A stretch of 64,000 nt of DNA from NCBI GenBank assembly GCA_034766995.1, contig CM068319.1, forward strand, positions 18,749,422 through 18,813,421, written 5' to 3'. Below, piece after piece: positions 1 to 11,452 of this stretch. Both the position numbers and the translations under genes were made by a program. The DNA comes from Acanthacorydalis orientalis (Eukaryota; Arthropoda; Insecta; Megaloptera; Corydalidae). The notes under the pieces were generated by a model. That model searched no databases, was not told where the DNA came from, and saw only the letters and a list, made by a program, of their open reading frames with translations. How positions within the stretch are numbered: position 1 is the first letter of the stretch; the number at the start of each line of letters is the position of its first letter.

Positions 1-1
1 T

Positions 2-61
2 GAATGGAGGAAAAAGTTGAAAGCGGAAAACGTCGACAGACTCTACAAACCGCATATAATA

Positions 62-92
<31 letters not shown>

Positions 93-181
93 TATGTAAA
101 TATATAAACAATTGTAATCTTATAAAACAAAATCTAATTTACGAAAGACATAGAAACATAATAAAACAAATTTCGTTATAG
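2..181 (+). CDS. possible partial 3' coding sequence at the window edge, unrecognised
   Basis: A frame open from base 2 reads EWRKKLKAENVDRLYKPHI over the first 57 bases. It then runs through a (TA)n tract to a TAG at 179-181. The first 55 bases are clearly less AT-rich than what follows and use ordinary codons, which suggests coding DNA cut by the left edge. The part after base 58 is microsatellite translation and is probably not a real C-terminus. I do not recognise the peptide. It could be the end of a host exon or of a transposon, or chance. Confidence 0.25.
62..106. repeat. (TA)n microsatellite
   Basis: Dinucleotide TA array interrupted by single TG steps, directly after the possible coding end. 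Confidence 0.9.
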
Positions 182-263
182 TGCATTTATTGGAATCTTC
201 ACAGTTTATTATGTGAAATAAACAAACGTAGGAAATAATATGAATTTATAGTAAAGATACACA

Positions 264-284
264 ATATATATATATATATATATA
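264..284. repeat. (TA)n microsatellite
   Basis: Uninterrupted AT dinucleotides, about 10 units. Confidence 0.9.
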
Positions 285-519
285 AATGGTGTATCATTTT
301 TATGATGTGGTTTTTATTACACATATTCAGCGCAGAGGAAAATATCTTTACAGTTTCGGTTATATTTCACGAGTAATCATTAATTTTCATTTTCTTCTGA
401 TCTTTTCATACGGCGCACTGACATAATGTTCTTCAAATATATCTGTCTTTCGTGAAAACCAAATAAATATCTTTACCACTGTACTATTTGAAAAAAAATA
501 ATTTTCTCAGGTACATATA

Positions 520-523
<4 letters not shown>

Positions 524-556
<33 letters not shown>
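524..556. repeat. (TA)n microsatellite
   Basis: Uninterrupted AT dinucleotides, about 16 units. Confidence 0.9.
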
Positions 557-557
<1 letters not shown>

Positions 558-1691
558 TATAAAAGTCTGTTTCTACGTGCCAACATATGTAAAAATAAAT
601 AAAGAGAATATAAATGATAATTTCTTGTGTTTATACATATTTAAAACTTAAAATTAAAGTAGAATATATGAATCGTCAATTTTTTACTTTAAGTATGTTT
701 TTATTTACAAAATTTACAAGCAAATTTTATGAAACAGTCACAATAAAAGAACATTTTGACAAATGAAGACACTTGACACTGTCTTGTACTTAATTACATA
801 AATGAAAATAAAGTAATTTTCATTTTTGTTACATTTTTTTAGTGTAATAGAAGTGTTACGTCTTTTATACATTGTATAGCAAAAAATCTGCAATGTAAAT
901 GTCTTTTATTGTTTTGAGTACTTTCCAAGAAAACAGATGTCATGAAAAGTACTAATATATAATTGTCTTATAAAAATATGTGATGACATTTTCACGGAAT
1001 ATGTTATTACTTAATATCGTACTACTTACTATTTATAGTACGAATCTTTTTTTTACAGTAAACAATTTTAAGATATTTGGACGGCATGGTAATTAAATAT
1101 ACGTAATAATTTTAAATTAAAAATAAAAATTAATGGTTGAGTTTAATTTTCGTGTTATATTTTCGTTAACTTGACAGATCTACTCAAAAATTAAATAACT
1201 CACAATAGTAACAACTTATTTTTTTGAAAAGAAAAAGTAGATACTTTATTTAATACAATTGTTACTTTAAAATATTTTCTGCTGTTCAAGATTACTTCTT
1301 CAAAATTTTATCTATATAGATAGAAAAAGACAGATTTTGTTTAATTCCCATAAAAAAAATAAAATAGAAAATATTAATTAGTAGCAACTTTAAATAAATT
1401 TGATGCCTTTATACATCTTTTTTACAACTCCTCATACTATTTTATATCGATCGAGTTAGGTTTTATTCACTGTTTTTATTCTGCACATTAATATTCAGTT
1501 TGATGATTTTCAAACTGAATACACTTATGTCCTTTAAGTATACAAAGCTAACTGCTACAGAATCAGATTGTCAATAGAACTGTACCTCTCATGAGAACTG
1601 ATGGTGTTTTACTTTTATTTTCATTGCAATTTGAAATAGGCAAATTAAAACCAGTTTGAGTCCATACATTTATAAGTTGATGTAAACATGA

Positions 1692-1692
1692 A

Positions 1693-1752
<60 letters not shown>
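1692..1752. repeat. (TG)n(TA)n compound microsatellite
   Basis: Four to five TG units run straight into about 26 TA units. The TG-then-TA order on the plus strand is the reverse of most compound arrays in the window. Its minus-strand translation gives a meaningless Tyr-Ile repeat. Confidence 0.9.
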
Positions 1753-1757
<5 letters not shown>

Positions 1758-2351
1758 TTGTATGTCAATTAATTTGACTTTTGTGAAATTCAAATAAAAA
1801 TATATAAAAACATGATATAAAAATCCAACTCACATCATCTCTCATATGTTAAGACATAGATAATAATATATTTTGATGAAAATTGATATAAATGAAGAAT
1901 ATACAATTAAAATATTCAGTATATAAAGAGTAAAATATCTTTAGAGTGTAAGGTGAAATATAAGGAAAAACGGTTATATATGAACAGACATTAAGTTACT
2001 AGCCAATATATAAAGAGTTAAAATACGAAAAAACATCATCATTGTTCGAAAACTATCTAATACTGCTAAAAAAGGTATCAAGAGTAAACAAACAATAATA
2101 TAATTTTATTTTATTTAATATCAAACAATACTTTTTTAACTAAGCATTTTTATACAATCAACACTCTGTAGGAATGTTTTAGAAGGATAATACCAAAGAA
2201 AATTGATATAAAAATGTAAATACTTGGATAGAAACTAAATATTCTATTTTTTGTTAACTAAAATGAAGTACTTTTCATTGTTTAAAATTGACATGTTTTT
2301 AATATAGGCTTCATTATTTCTTTACAAATTTCCATCCCTGTTAGCATATCT

Positions 2352-2385
2352 TTTCAGTATCATTTCAGTATCATTTCAGTATCAT
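2352..2385. repeat. 11-bp tandem triplication
   Basis: TTTCAGTATCA is present three times head to tail with an 11-base period. A partial fourth unit (CAGTA) follows after a small change. It is a minisatellite seed unrelated to the TA arrays. Confidence 0.85.
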
Positions 2386-2968
2386 ACAGTAATGCCAGTC
2401 TAAAAAAATCATTTTATAAAATAAGGAATTAAAGTAATAAAATTACATTTAAAAAATGTAAGATTTAATAACCAAAACAAGTTTCAAAAAATTCACAAAA
2501 CAAAAAGTATTATAAGAGCTTAATTTTTTTTAAATTTAAGTCAAATTTATATTATAATTAATCGACTATATTTTGCAAATATATTATAACCGTATTAACT
2601 TTGACATCAAATTCATATACAAAGTTTGTACGTATTCTACGATACTTTCTAAACAGTTAATTCAAAGAATTCTTGGAAACAAATTGAACTTGAACGACTG
2701 TTTATTCAATAATACTGAAAGCATTAATTTCATGCACGTATATAATAATTTTCCTTCTAAGTATGTGAATGTAATTTACATAAGCAACTTCTATGTCAAC
2801 GGATTTCGTTGAATATACGCTGCAGCTTTTAGTATAAATTGCATATGGTATAAATTTACATATTTACATTATTATTATATACAACGCTTGCAATGAAAGA
2901 TTCAAGCTGTGAACAATTGATTTAACTGTCAAAGTCATTTATATAGAAACGTACTTTGTTTAAATCTA

Positions 2969-2971
<3 letters not shown>

Positions 2972-3061
<90 letters not shown>

Positions 3062-3089
3062 GTATATATATATGTATATATATATATAA

Positions 3090-3130
<41 letters not shown>

Positions 3131-3137
3131 AATATAT
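2972..3137. repeat. long interrupted (TA)n array
   Basis: About 165 bases of TA dinucleotides broken by TATG and AAAT variants at fairly regular spacing. Open frames on both strands here are only Tyr-Ile translations of the repeat. Confidence 0.9.
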
Positions 3138-6100
3138 CAGATCCGCTTGAACAATCTGTGTTTCTTGAATACATATAGTTCAAACTGGATTGATAATATA
3201 ATTTTTATCCTTGCAAAATTTAAAAGCAGCTATTATTTTATTTACATAGGATTAGAATACAACTGAGGATTTTTTTAATAATAATAATAAATAAAAGTAC
3301 TGTATAATTTTTATTTGGAAATTTTAACTAAGACCTGTTACAATATTGTTTCAATAATTGTTTCCAGAGTCTAAATAAAAAAAAAATTAAGATATATGAA
3401 AGTGAATTTCATGAAATACCAAATTAATTAAAATTATGACTTTTATAGTAACTTAATAAAATAATTCTAGGATTGAAAATGTTTTCTTTAATGAAAAATT
3501 ACATAATATAATTCATGTATGTAAAATTAAACACAACGTTTTTATTACATCAATAATTAAATAATGAACGATTCTCAATAAAAAGAAAACTACAGATTTT
3601 TTACAAAAAGACTGACGAAATGTTCTAACCTGTTTACTTTAAAATTCATCAATCGTAGCTTTAATACCATTTGTCATTGTGACAAATCTCCCATTCATTC
3701 ATGGACTTTCCGATCGATCAGTATTAAAACTAACTTCTTTATGAACTGCTACAAATTTAATGTCACATATTACTAATAATTTTTAAGAATGAGCAAAAGG
3801 AAGAGGACATTTCCCTAAAAAATCAAACTATTTTAGACAACAGTACTCTTAAGAGTCTAAGTTATGCTTAAAAAGTATTATTTATTTTTATAAAAAAGTC
3901 AAACTAATGCATTTTTAATATTTCTCATACGTGTAAGTTCTTGTTTGATGTAAACGAATTAATTATTTTTTACCTACATTTAAAAAATGTGTTAAGATTA
4001 AAAGCTGTTAAATAAGTGATATATAAAAATATACTATCAATTCAACATACTAAGTAATTGGTTACGAGTACTTATTTATTTTTAAACTAGTCAATTAAAT
4101 TATATATTAAATTAAAAATAGCATATTCTTCAAAATATAGAAATTATATGTTTAATAAAAAATAATTATAATAGTAATTTAAAAACGTATGGTTTTATTT
4201 AATCTATTAATCATTTCTATAAAAGAAAAGCATTTCTTAATGAATCTTATATACAGATATTAAAAAAAACTGTAGTCGAAAAAACATAGAAAATATAATT
4301 AATTTCAAACATGGCAAATAGAAAGAAAATACAATACTATTATCTTGATAAATATTATTTAATTTAAACTGTATAAAAAAATATAATTGTGATTTTTTGT
4401 GACGACTAATACGTAACCGTTCTTATTATCACAACTACATAATATTCCATTTGTCATTACAAACAGACGTTGAAGAAAAACACAAACCAATTTGTATTCT
4501 TCAACTTGACCCTATGACAAGTTGCGTGCGAGTACGAAATTTTTCATTTGCCCTATTCTACAGCACAGTAGGTAGTTCCGTTATAAACGGAGCCATCAAA
4601 AACATCTCAATATAGACTCTTAATCACCAAAACAAAAAAAAGATTGTTTGTGTGCTTTTCGTTGCTGTGTGTTTTTTTTCATCTGTCTTCCTTACTACGT
4701 CTGTCTTGTACGATCGCCAACTCACGCAGAATGAATTACATGCCCATTAATCTTGTTGATAAAGTTTCTCTACTCTGTTCTCTTCTGATGATGGACATAA
4801 CGTGTGAAGTGCTTGATAAGAAGGTTATTCGCATCATTATCAGAGGAAAGATGCGATTTCAAGTTTTATAGATTATCGGACATGTTTTGGTAGATTTGCT
4901 ACGGATACGTTGACCGGATATACGGTTAATTGTGCAAGGACGGTTTAATTGTTCCATCAAAAAAATAAAAAGAAAATAAACAACTACAAAGACTCATTAG
5001 TCCAATTTATATAAAAGATCATTAAAAAAGTTTCGTTTTTATTGATATTTATCAGTTAAATACAAAAAAGTTAACATTTCCATTAGAGAAACATTTTTTT
5101 TAAATTAATTAATTACTTTATCAAAACTAAATCTCTAATAAATATGTCTAAGATTATTTTATTTATATCGACACGTTTGAGTAAATGACAATTATAGACA
5201 TCAATTAATTTAGAAATTCGCATTACTCTCCTGTCTTAAAAATGACAGTTATTGCAGTCCATTTACCAAATCATGTAAATTAAACTTTCCTTATCTTTTC
5301 AGAGTTCTGAAATCAGATCCCAGATACACGCACTAATAGTAAAGTTATAAAGATGTGCTTTTAGAAAAAAATGAAAAAATTAAAGTAAGTGAGTATGTGT
5401 TAATATCACAGAAATTTTTATGATAATATATTTCTATAAAGAACAGATATTTCAACTCGAACAAATCATTTTCACTAGTGAAAGAGATGTTGGTTTTAAT
5501 ATTTTAAAATTTAAATTTAAAATCAAAAATAACAACTCGAGAATTATTTTTTTTCAGTATAATATCTACTAAATAATAGTGCATGAAACTCTTTTCGAAC
5601 TGAATTTAAATAAAGGTTTGAAAAGTGTACGGCTGATAATAAAATTATCCTTTTTCACATATTCTTATGTAACATTTAAAAATGTTCACCTCTAAAGGTC
5701 TTCGCTCTGAGGATCAATACACTCTTTTTTTCTACTAGTTCATTCACTAATTTATCTCTGTATGTGATTTACGATTCAAACATGAACTTATCTACGAACA
5801 CATCGACTACTCTAATACCGAAAAACACAGTGAACTTTTCTTGGACGCATTCCAATTCCAATATTGTCACTGAATCTTATACAACCGTACATCATGTAAT
5901 TCTTAAATGTCAGCAAGGTTGCTGACTTTTCAGACATTAAAGGACAATAACCTACATCACCCTCTTCAATATTTTTTTTATAAAACATACATTATTTTAG
6001 TATTTACAGGATGATAGCGTCGTTCAGTAATGTTTTTTTTCTCACTACTTTACGACTTGAACATTTTTTCAGACAGGAAAACTGTATTAGTGAATTTCGA

Positions 6101-6192
6101 AAGTTGTTAAACAAAATACATGACAATGTTTTATCGAATAAGTTGTATTTCGGAGTTATAAATATTATACAAGCTACTCATACTCGTACATA

Positions 6193-6194
<2 letters not shown>

Positions 6195-6265
<71 letters not shown>

Positions 6266-6266
6266 A
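6195..6266. repeat. (TA)n microsatellite
   Basis: About 31 TA units ending in TATGTATG. Confidence 0.9.
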
Positions 6267-6705
6267 AATATAAATTTATGTTTTCACGATGACTACAACA
6301 AACACTATTTTTATAGTTTTTTTTATGTTTGAATAATAAAAAAGTATAATGAAAATGTTTTCGAACCTCGGTATTAACAAAAAAAATATTATTTTCTCTA
6401 ATACAGCATTTCTCGGTTATATTTAAAAGTTCAACTGAAACGAAATTTAATCTGAAATCAATTTTGTGAGATTCATTACGAATGATTCTTTGAATATAAC
6501 AAATGTAATAAGATATGATATTTGCTCAAAAATATATATTTATTTTTAAATTAATACGAAAGATATTTTGTATTCGAAAATAAATTTATAATTTAGATAT
6601 TAAAATAGATGCCGTATTTTTAATTTTTTATTGGAAAGAAAAAAAAACATGTAAGCTGATTAAATATAACTTTTAATTTATAAATCTTTTTAATATTCCG
6701 TGTAA

Positions 6706-6707
<2 letters not shown>

Positions 6708-6741
<34 letters not shown>
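6708..6741. repeat. (TA)n microsatellite
   Basis: About 16 uninterrupted units. Confidence 0.9.
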
Positions 6742-6743
<2 letters not shown>

Positions 6744-8323
6744 TCTGTGCGAAAAAAAATGTTTAAAGGTGCTTCTTCCATAAAATAAAATTAATAACAT
6801 TTTAGAATGTTTAATGGTAGGCTGACAAGGTCTACTCATTTTGAATGAGTACCGCATTTAACAAACGAATTTTTCAATCTAAATATTAAATAGTTGATTA
6901 TTAATCTTTTTCTATTCTTTTTTATGTACATATTTCTATGCTTATACCATCATTCTCAGAGTAGCAAATCGTAGAAAAATCTCAAATTGAATTTAAGATT
7001 TAAATTTTTTGCATTTTAATAATTTGAGGATGATTGATTTGCCTTTGAAATCCGTATAATCAAAAATCAAAAATAAATATTTATGAAGTATTGAACATTT
7101 TTGAGCATAAAAAGTTCATGTTTTGTGAGCCGAGAAAAGAGTTCATTTATGAAATTTATTTAGACGTTATACCAAAGATTACCTTGTAAGAGAAATCACT
7201 TTTTATAAAAAAAATCTTTTCTTCAATATTGTCCTTTGATTTAAGTTTTTTTGCTTTGTCTGTTTTTTATTAATTTATAACTATTATTCTGAGATTTATT
7301 AAGAGTACCAGGAATAAAAATTTGTCAATGACATTATTAGTAGATGTTATGTTCAGAAAGTCAAATTATTAATTGAAACAATTCTGGAAGTAATAAATAT
7401 TTAATTGTACATGTAATAGGTTAATTAACTCTTATTAACCCAAAGTAAAAAAAGTTTGATAAAGCCAGTTGATTTTCTTTGTTCAACAGATAACTCAAAA
7501 AAACTATTCACCTTATTCGCATGATTTGTTGATCTAATGGATACACATCCTAGCAAAATACAACAAAAAATAAATACAAATTTACATATTATAATAGTTA
7601 AAGACATTGATTCGATTTCTGGAGCCAAATCACACCGCTGGGTTTTGTATGAGTTAATTTATTACAAAGAAATGATAAATTGTTGTATATGGAAATATGA
7701 AATTGTTCCGATAAAAATATGAATGTAAAAAAATGTGTTTCATTTAGGAAGAGATCTTTCTTTTTTTGTACTATAAAACCCATTCAACCTGCTTAATTGT
7801 CATTTTAAATATAAAAATAGATATCATCAACGAAAAGATTTGATGTGTGTGACTATATAAATGAATAAAGAATAAAAAGTAAATTATTATTTACATCGGT
7901 ACGCTGATAAAGTCTAGACTATCAATATTATAAATATGAAAGTATTATCCCGACAAATTACTTGTTATATTCAGTTACTCAACTAGTTGTATAAGTAATG
8001 CAGAACTTTCAATAGAGGTACATGTACCAGCGTCTGTCGCACATATTACTAATGAATATAACGATATGCTACACCTTGAATTTGTCTGCGTTATACGAAT
8101 AACACGCTGTTCTATTTTATTACAGATGAACTGTTTGCGATTTTCGTGTACACGTATCACAAATAAGTAACATACGAATAATCTACAGAAATTAAACAGA
8201 TTCCGAGAATATATTTTTTTGACATCGATATTAAATTCCGCAGTCTCTATAGTCAAGACTCACGAATGCTTTATCTTTTGCAATAAAATGCTTTAAATAT
8301 TTTTTCATACCTACAGTAATTAT

Positions 8324-8326
<3 letters not shown>

Positions 8327-8360
<34 letters not shown>
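8327..8360. repeat. (TA)n microsatellite bordering a transposon relic
   Basis: About 17 TA units. The decayed DDE transposon starts immediately to the right, with TA as its presumed target site. Confidence 0.9.
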
Positions 8361-8364
<4 letters not shown>

Positions 8365-9217
8365 AGTGCGCCAGAGGAACAGGAAAATTTCAAAACGCAA
8401 TAATATATAATTTTATTTATATATTCTTGTTAGGTATATCGGGCCATTTTATTTTTTAAAAATAATGCTTGATAGATGGGCGCTATAACGGCACACACAT
8501 TAATCTTATTCGGAAATTTTTCATTACGCATCTTAATATGCCTGTTGAAATCCTCGAAATTACTTCTTGGATTTTTAATTTAAGTTCAAGAATATCTGAG
8601 AATGATCAATACATCCCTTAATCCAGATAAGCCCAAAGGTAATAATCAAACGTCGTCAAATCTGGGGATCTTGCTGACTAAATAACATCTCCATTTTTAG
8701 AAATGGTATGGTTTGGAAACAGCGTTCTTACAGTAGCCATGGATACTCTAGCGGTGTGTCTTTTTCTCCAACTTGCTAGAACCATGTAATTTGTGGAAGT
8801 TGAATTAATTCTTGTGTCAGAAATGTTGTAATCACGCCGTGGTTACAGTAACTCTAACACGGTTAATGATTTCTGGCATTCCTACTGTTCTCCTGGACAC
8901 TTGATCTTTCAAGTTGAATGTGGAGTCAGTTTCTTTAAACTTTGAACTCACAAGTTGATGGCATGAGCGGTCGATACCTGCCCATGACACGGAATATTAT
9001 AATGAATGCGAAATATCAGTTGTACAATTTTGGTAATCTCGCCATTTTTGTAAAATAATTTCATAGCGAAAGCTTGATGTGCACAGGACCATTGGTTCTA
9101 TATTTACTAAATTTGCACGAGTAACTAACAATGAATCACTTTAATTTATCCTCTCATTCTAACGATATGTGAATAAGCCTCATTTTAATATTTCCTCCTC
9201 AACTACCTCACGCGTTG
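8361..9217 (-). mobile_element. decayed Tc1/mariner-superfamily element (DUF4817-like transposase)
   Basis: The minus strand carries broken pieces of a DDE transposase in the right order. An N-terminal helix-turn-helix region begins near 9064 (LFYKNGE) and continues as FKETDSTFNLKD and PEIINRVRVTV (about 8945-8835). Near 8760-8700 comes HTAR..MATVRTLFPN..ISKNGD. At 8690-8640 comes SARSPDLTTFDYYLWAYL, the signature around the last catalytic acidic residue. The tail reads ISTGILRCVMKNFRIRL. The catalytic core between the N-terminal domain and the HTAR block is missing, and there are several stops and frameshifts. (TA)n tracts abut both ends (8360 and 9218). The two termini share a loose inverted similarity (TACACAAGTGCG against TACAACGCG), so I take the element as about 0.86 kb. 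The family is known in insects. The exact boundaries are inference. Confidence 0.7.
8445..9064 (-). pseudogene. transposase pseudogene, DUF4817/DDE type
   Basis: This is the coding remnant of the element at 8361-9217. Residues seen include the SPDLT motif and the following F-D-Y-Y-L-W (Asp codon at 8645-8647, minus strand). The first and second catalytic acidic positions lie in the lost central segment. No frame stays open across the length, so it cannot make an active enzyme. Confidence 0.7.
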
Positions 9218-9252
<35 letters not shown>

Positions 9253-9258
9253 GTGTGT
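9218..9258. repeat. (TA)n(TGTA)n(TG)n compound microsatellite
   Basis: TA units shade into TATG and then TG. The array directly borders the right end of the DDE transposon relic. Confidence 0.9.
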
Positions 9259-9712
9259 AAATGTGCAATAAAAAAACACAAGTACACACATATTATTTAA
9301 GGCATAAAATGAATTATCAAAGAATGTAGAAAGTTAAAATTACAGTTATAAAATCGTTATAAAATCATGATAAAACAAGAAAAAACAAGGAATAACTACA
9401 AATATACTTTTAAATTACAAATAATAAAATAAATAAAAATAATACACTTCAATTTATCTGTACAGAAAAGTTTGAAGCATTCAGTATCAATTATTGTGTC
9501 TACCAACTTGTTACCAACTTACCACTAACATAAATAAAATAAGAATGGTGATCGATGGTTTTCTTGCACTGTTCGAAATTACTGTGTCCAATAAATACAC
9601 AGTCAACAAACAATCTTTCCAAAATTCACAGAATTACATAAACATTGAATTTATTCCATATAACATTAATATTAAATACACTATTAGAAATCATTTGCTA
9701 TTTTAATATTTT
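9259..9712. other. gene-free AT-rich stretch
   Basis: Nothing recognisable. A 70-codon open frame (9494-9706, plus) has no motif. Confidence 0.6.
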
Positions 9713-9755
9713 TATATATATATATATGTATATATATATGTGTGTGTATATATAT
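9713..9755. repeat. (TA)n(TG)n(TA)n microsatellite
   Basis: Short TA and TG runs that abut the trinucleotide tail of the RTE element. Confidence 0.9.

Positions 9756-9818
<63 letters not shown>
9756..9818. repeat. (ATC)21 trinucleotide repeat, RTE 3' tail
   Basis: Perfect trinucleotide array. Poly-His and poly-Ser frames across it are artefacts of the repeat. Confidence 0.95.
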
Positions 9819-10162
9819 TTCAGCCCCTGTCAATCCACTGCTGGATAAAGGCCTCTTCCATGATTTTCCATTTTGTTCGATTCAGTGCCTCTCTTTTCCA
9901 CAGTTTTCCAATAAAGTTTTTAATATCCTTATCCCATCTGTTCATTGGTCTCTTTCTCGGTCTTTTCATATTCCTTGGTTCCCAGTCAATAATTTCTCTT
10001 GTCCATCGGTTGTCTTCTCTTCTTGCGACATGTCCCGCCCATTTCCATTTCAGACTCTTTACTCTTCTTATTATATCTGTGACTCCTGTTTGTTTTCGTA
10101 TCCATTCTATTCTCTTTCTATCTCTTCTTGTTATTCCCAACATGCATCGTTCCATACTTCGT

Positions 10163-10165
<3 letters not shown>
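9756..10165 (-). mobile_element. 5'-truncated RTE-type non-LTR retrotransposon with trinucleotide tail
   Basis: On the minus strand an uninterrupted frame (about 10163 down to 9820) encodes the C-terminal end of a retrotransposon polyprotein. Motifs include ITRRDRKRIEWIRKQTG, LKWKWAGHVARREDNRW and the closing W..MEEAFIQQW. This Trp/Arg-rich block follows the reverse-transcriptase domain in RTE-like elements of arthropods. Translation stops at 9820, and 21 copies of a trinucleotide (ATC on the plus strand, 9756-9818) follow immediately. RTE elements characteristically end in such short repeats. The upstream side is cut off abruptly by a (TA)n array at 10165, consistent with 5' truncation during insertion. 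The endonuclease and reverse-transcriptase domains are absent. The frame is intact over about 113 codons, so the copy may be fairly young. Confidence 0.8.

Positions 10166-10228
<63 letters not shown>
10165..10228. repeat. (TA)n microsatellite
   Basis: About 31 uninterrupted units. It marks the truncated 5' end of the RTE fragment. Confidence 0.95.
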
Positions 10229-10231
<3 letters not shown>

Positions 10232-11180
10232 TTATTGTTAAGAACAATAATAAAACTTAATTTACAACTAAATATTTTTCTGAACACTTTTGATATCCAT
10301 TATATTTTATCAATTAAAAAAGAACTTAAGATAGCACATTACAGTCCATAACATAAATTTCATTTAAATTCAAATATATAAGTATTGTGAAAATATACTG
10401 ATCATTAACATTCATATGTAATTACGTCAAGTTCTTACTCTTTATCTTAAGAAATTTAGAGAAATATTTTGTAGGTTTTTAATTTACTAAACGTTCATTT
10501 GAAATACTAAATGTTAATCCGTTTTTAACTTAAGATTACAGGATGCCTATTTTTAATAATAGGGTGATAATCTATTTCTATGTTTATATTTTTTTAAATA
10601 ATTCTTTACAAAATTATGACCCCAAAATAATAAGTGAATATTTTATTTTAAATTTAAATCAAATATAATACTTAGAAAAAATAATATCAGTAAAGAATAA
10701 ATGAATTTACTCTGAAGGTCTTCGACCTCATATTACTTGACTTTTTCTTCATCACAAGTTTCAAGGCGTGTGCTATCTTCAAGTAGATTGTCAGATCGAT
10801 AACTCAAGTAACTCCAAAACATGAAGATCACTTGGACAACGCATCACGAGTATAAAAATATGCAATTATCATTTTTTAAAGTAATTACTTAATACATTGT
10901 AAATATTAAAATTTATTCAGAAGGTTACCGTTTAAAATTCATATACATATAAAACACTATAATGTTTTTTTTTAAAACAAAATACGATATTTGTCGTAGA
11001 TTCGTAATTGAATTCTTAACATATAAATTATAAGATTGTATTTTAATTAAGAAAGATTTTTTATACTCGTGGGCAGTTCTTCAAATATCTTTTTCTTATG
11101 AGCAATTAATTTTTAACTGTGATTTTATTGTATAAACTACAAAAAAGTTACCATAATGATAACATATTTTTTAAGAAGTG
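10229..11180. other. gene-free AT-rich stretch
   Basis: No gene. A short, less AT-rich patch at about 10710-10855 contains no recognisable motif. Confidence 0.6.
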
Positions 11181-11190
11181 TATATATATA

Positions 11191-11196
11191 AGAGTA

Positions 11197-11228
<32 letters not shown>

Positions 11229-11242
11229 CACATATATACTCT
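11191..11242. repeat. inverted repeat built on a (TA)n core
   Basis: AGAGTATATATGTG (11191-11204) is matched perfectly by CACATATATACTCT (11229-11242). The bases between are almost all TA and self-complementary, so the whole 52-base block can fold as one hairpin or cruciform. Confidence 0.85.
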
Positions 11243-11394
11243 ATGCTTTACTAAAATAAATGACATCAAAGGAAAGAGTTGATTATATTTTATGATTAAA
11301 TTCTGTTAAACTAATTAAAAATAAGTACGAATAAAAATGAATGATAAAATTAAAAATATAAACTTGTAGTATTTAAATAGAACTGATTCATTAT

Positions 11395-11398
<4 letters not shown>

Positions 11399-11438
<40 letters not shown>

Positions 11439-11450
11439 TGTGTGTGTGTG
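11399..11450. repeat. (TA)n(TG)n compound microsatellite
   Basis: TA units followed by TG units, running into the TA target of the mariner copy at 11453. Confidence 0.9.
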
Positions 11451-11452
11451 TA

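Larger units (their letters stand above)
182..8326. other. gene-free AT-rich stretch
   Basis: I see no gene here. The longest non-repeat open frames are 60 to 93 codons (for example 2573-2812 plus, 4644-4871 plus, 7975-8256 minus). They show no known motif, and lengths like these are expected by chance in DNA this AT-rich. The stretch holds several (TA)n arrays, a triplicated 11-mer near 2352, a less AT-rich patch near 4490-4870 and the 12-bp palindrome GGTACATGTACC at 8017-8028. Confidence 0.6.

Noticed and set aside
1563..1793. Open frames made of Tyr-Ile repeats here and at about 2935-3183, 43040-43398, 50384-50725 and 61436-61898
   Set aside because: They are translations of (TA)n arrays, open on several frames at once, and not proteins.
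7975..8256. 93-codon minus-strand frame considered as a gene
   Set aside because: No recognisable domain. Chance expectation is of the order of one or two such frames, and no supporting splice or promoter pattern was clear.
9740..10260. Plus-strand frames with poly-His and poly-Ser runs (141 and 172 codons)
   Set aside because: They read the (ATC)n tail and the reverse strand of the RTE coding region. The minus-strand retrotransposon frame explains the sequence.
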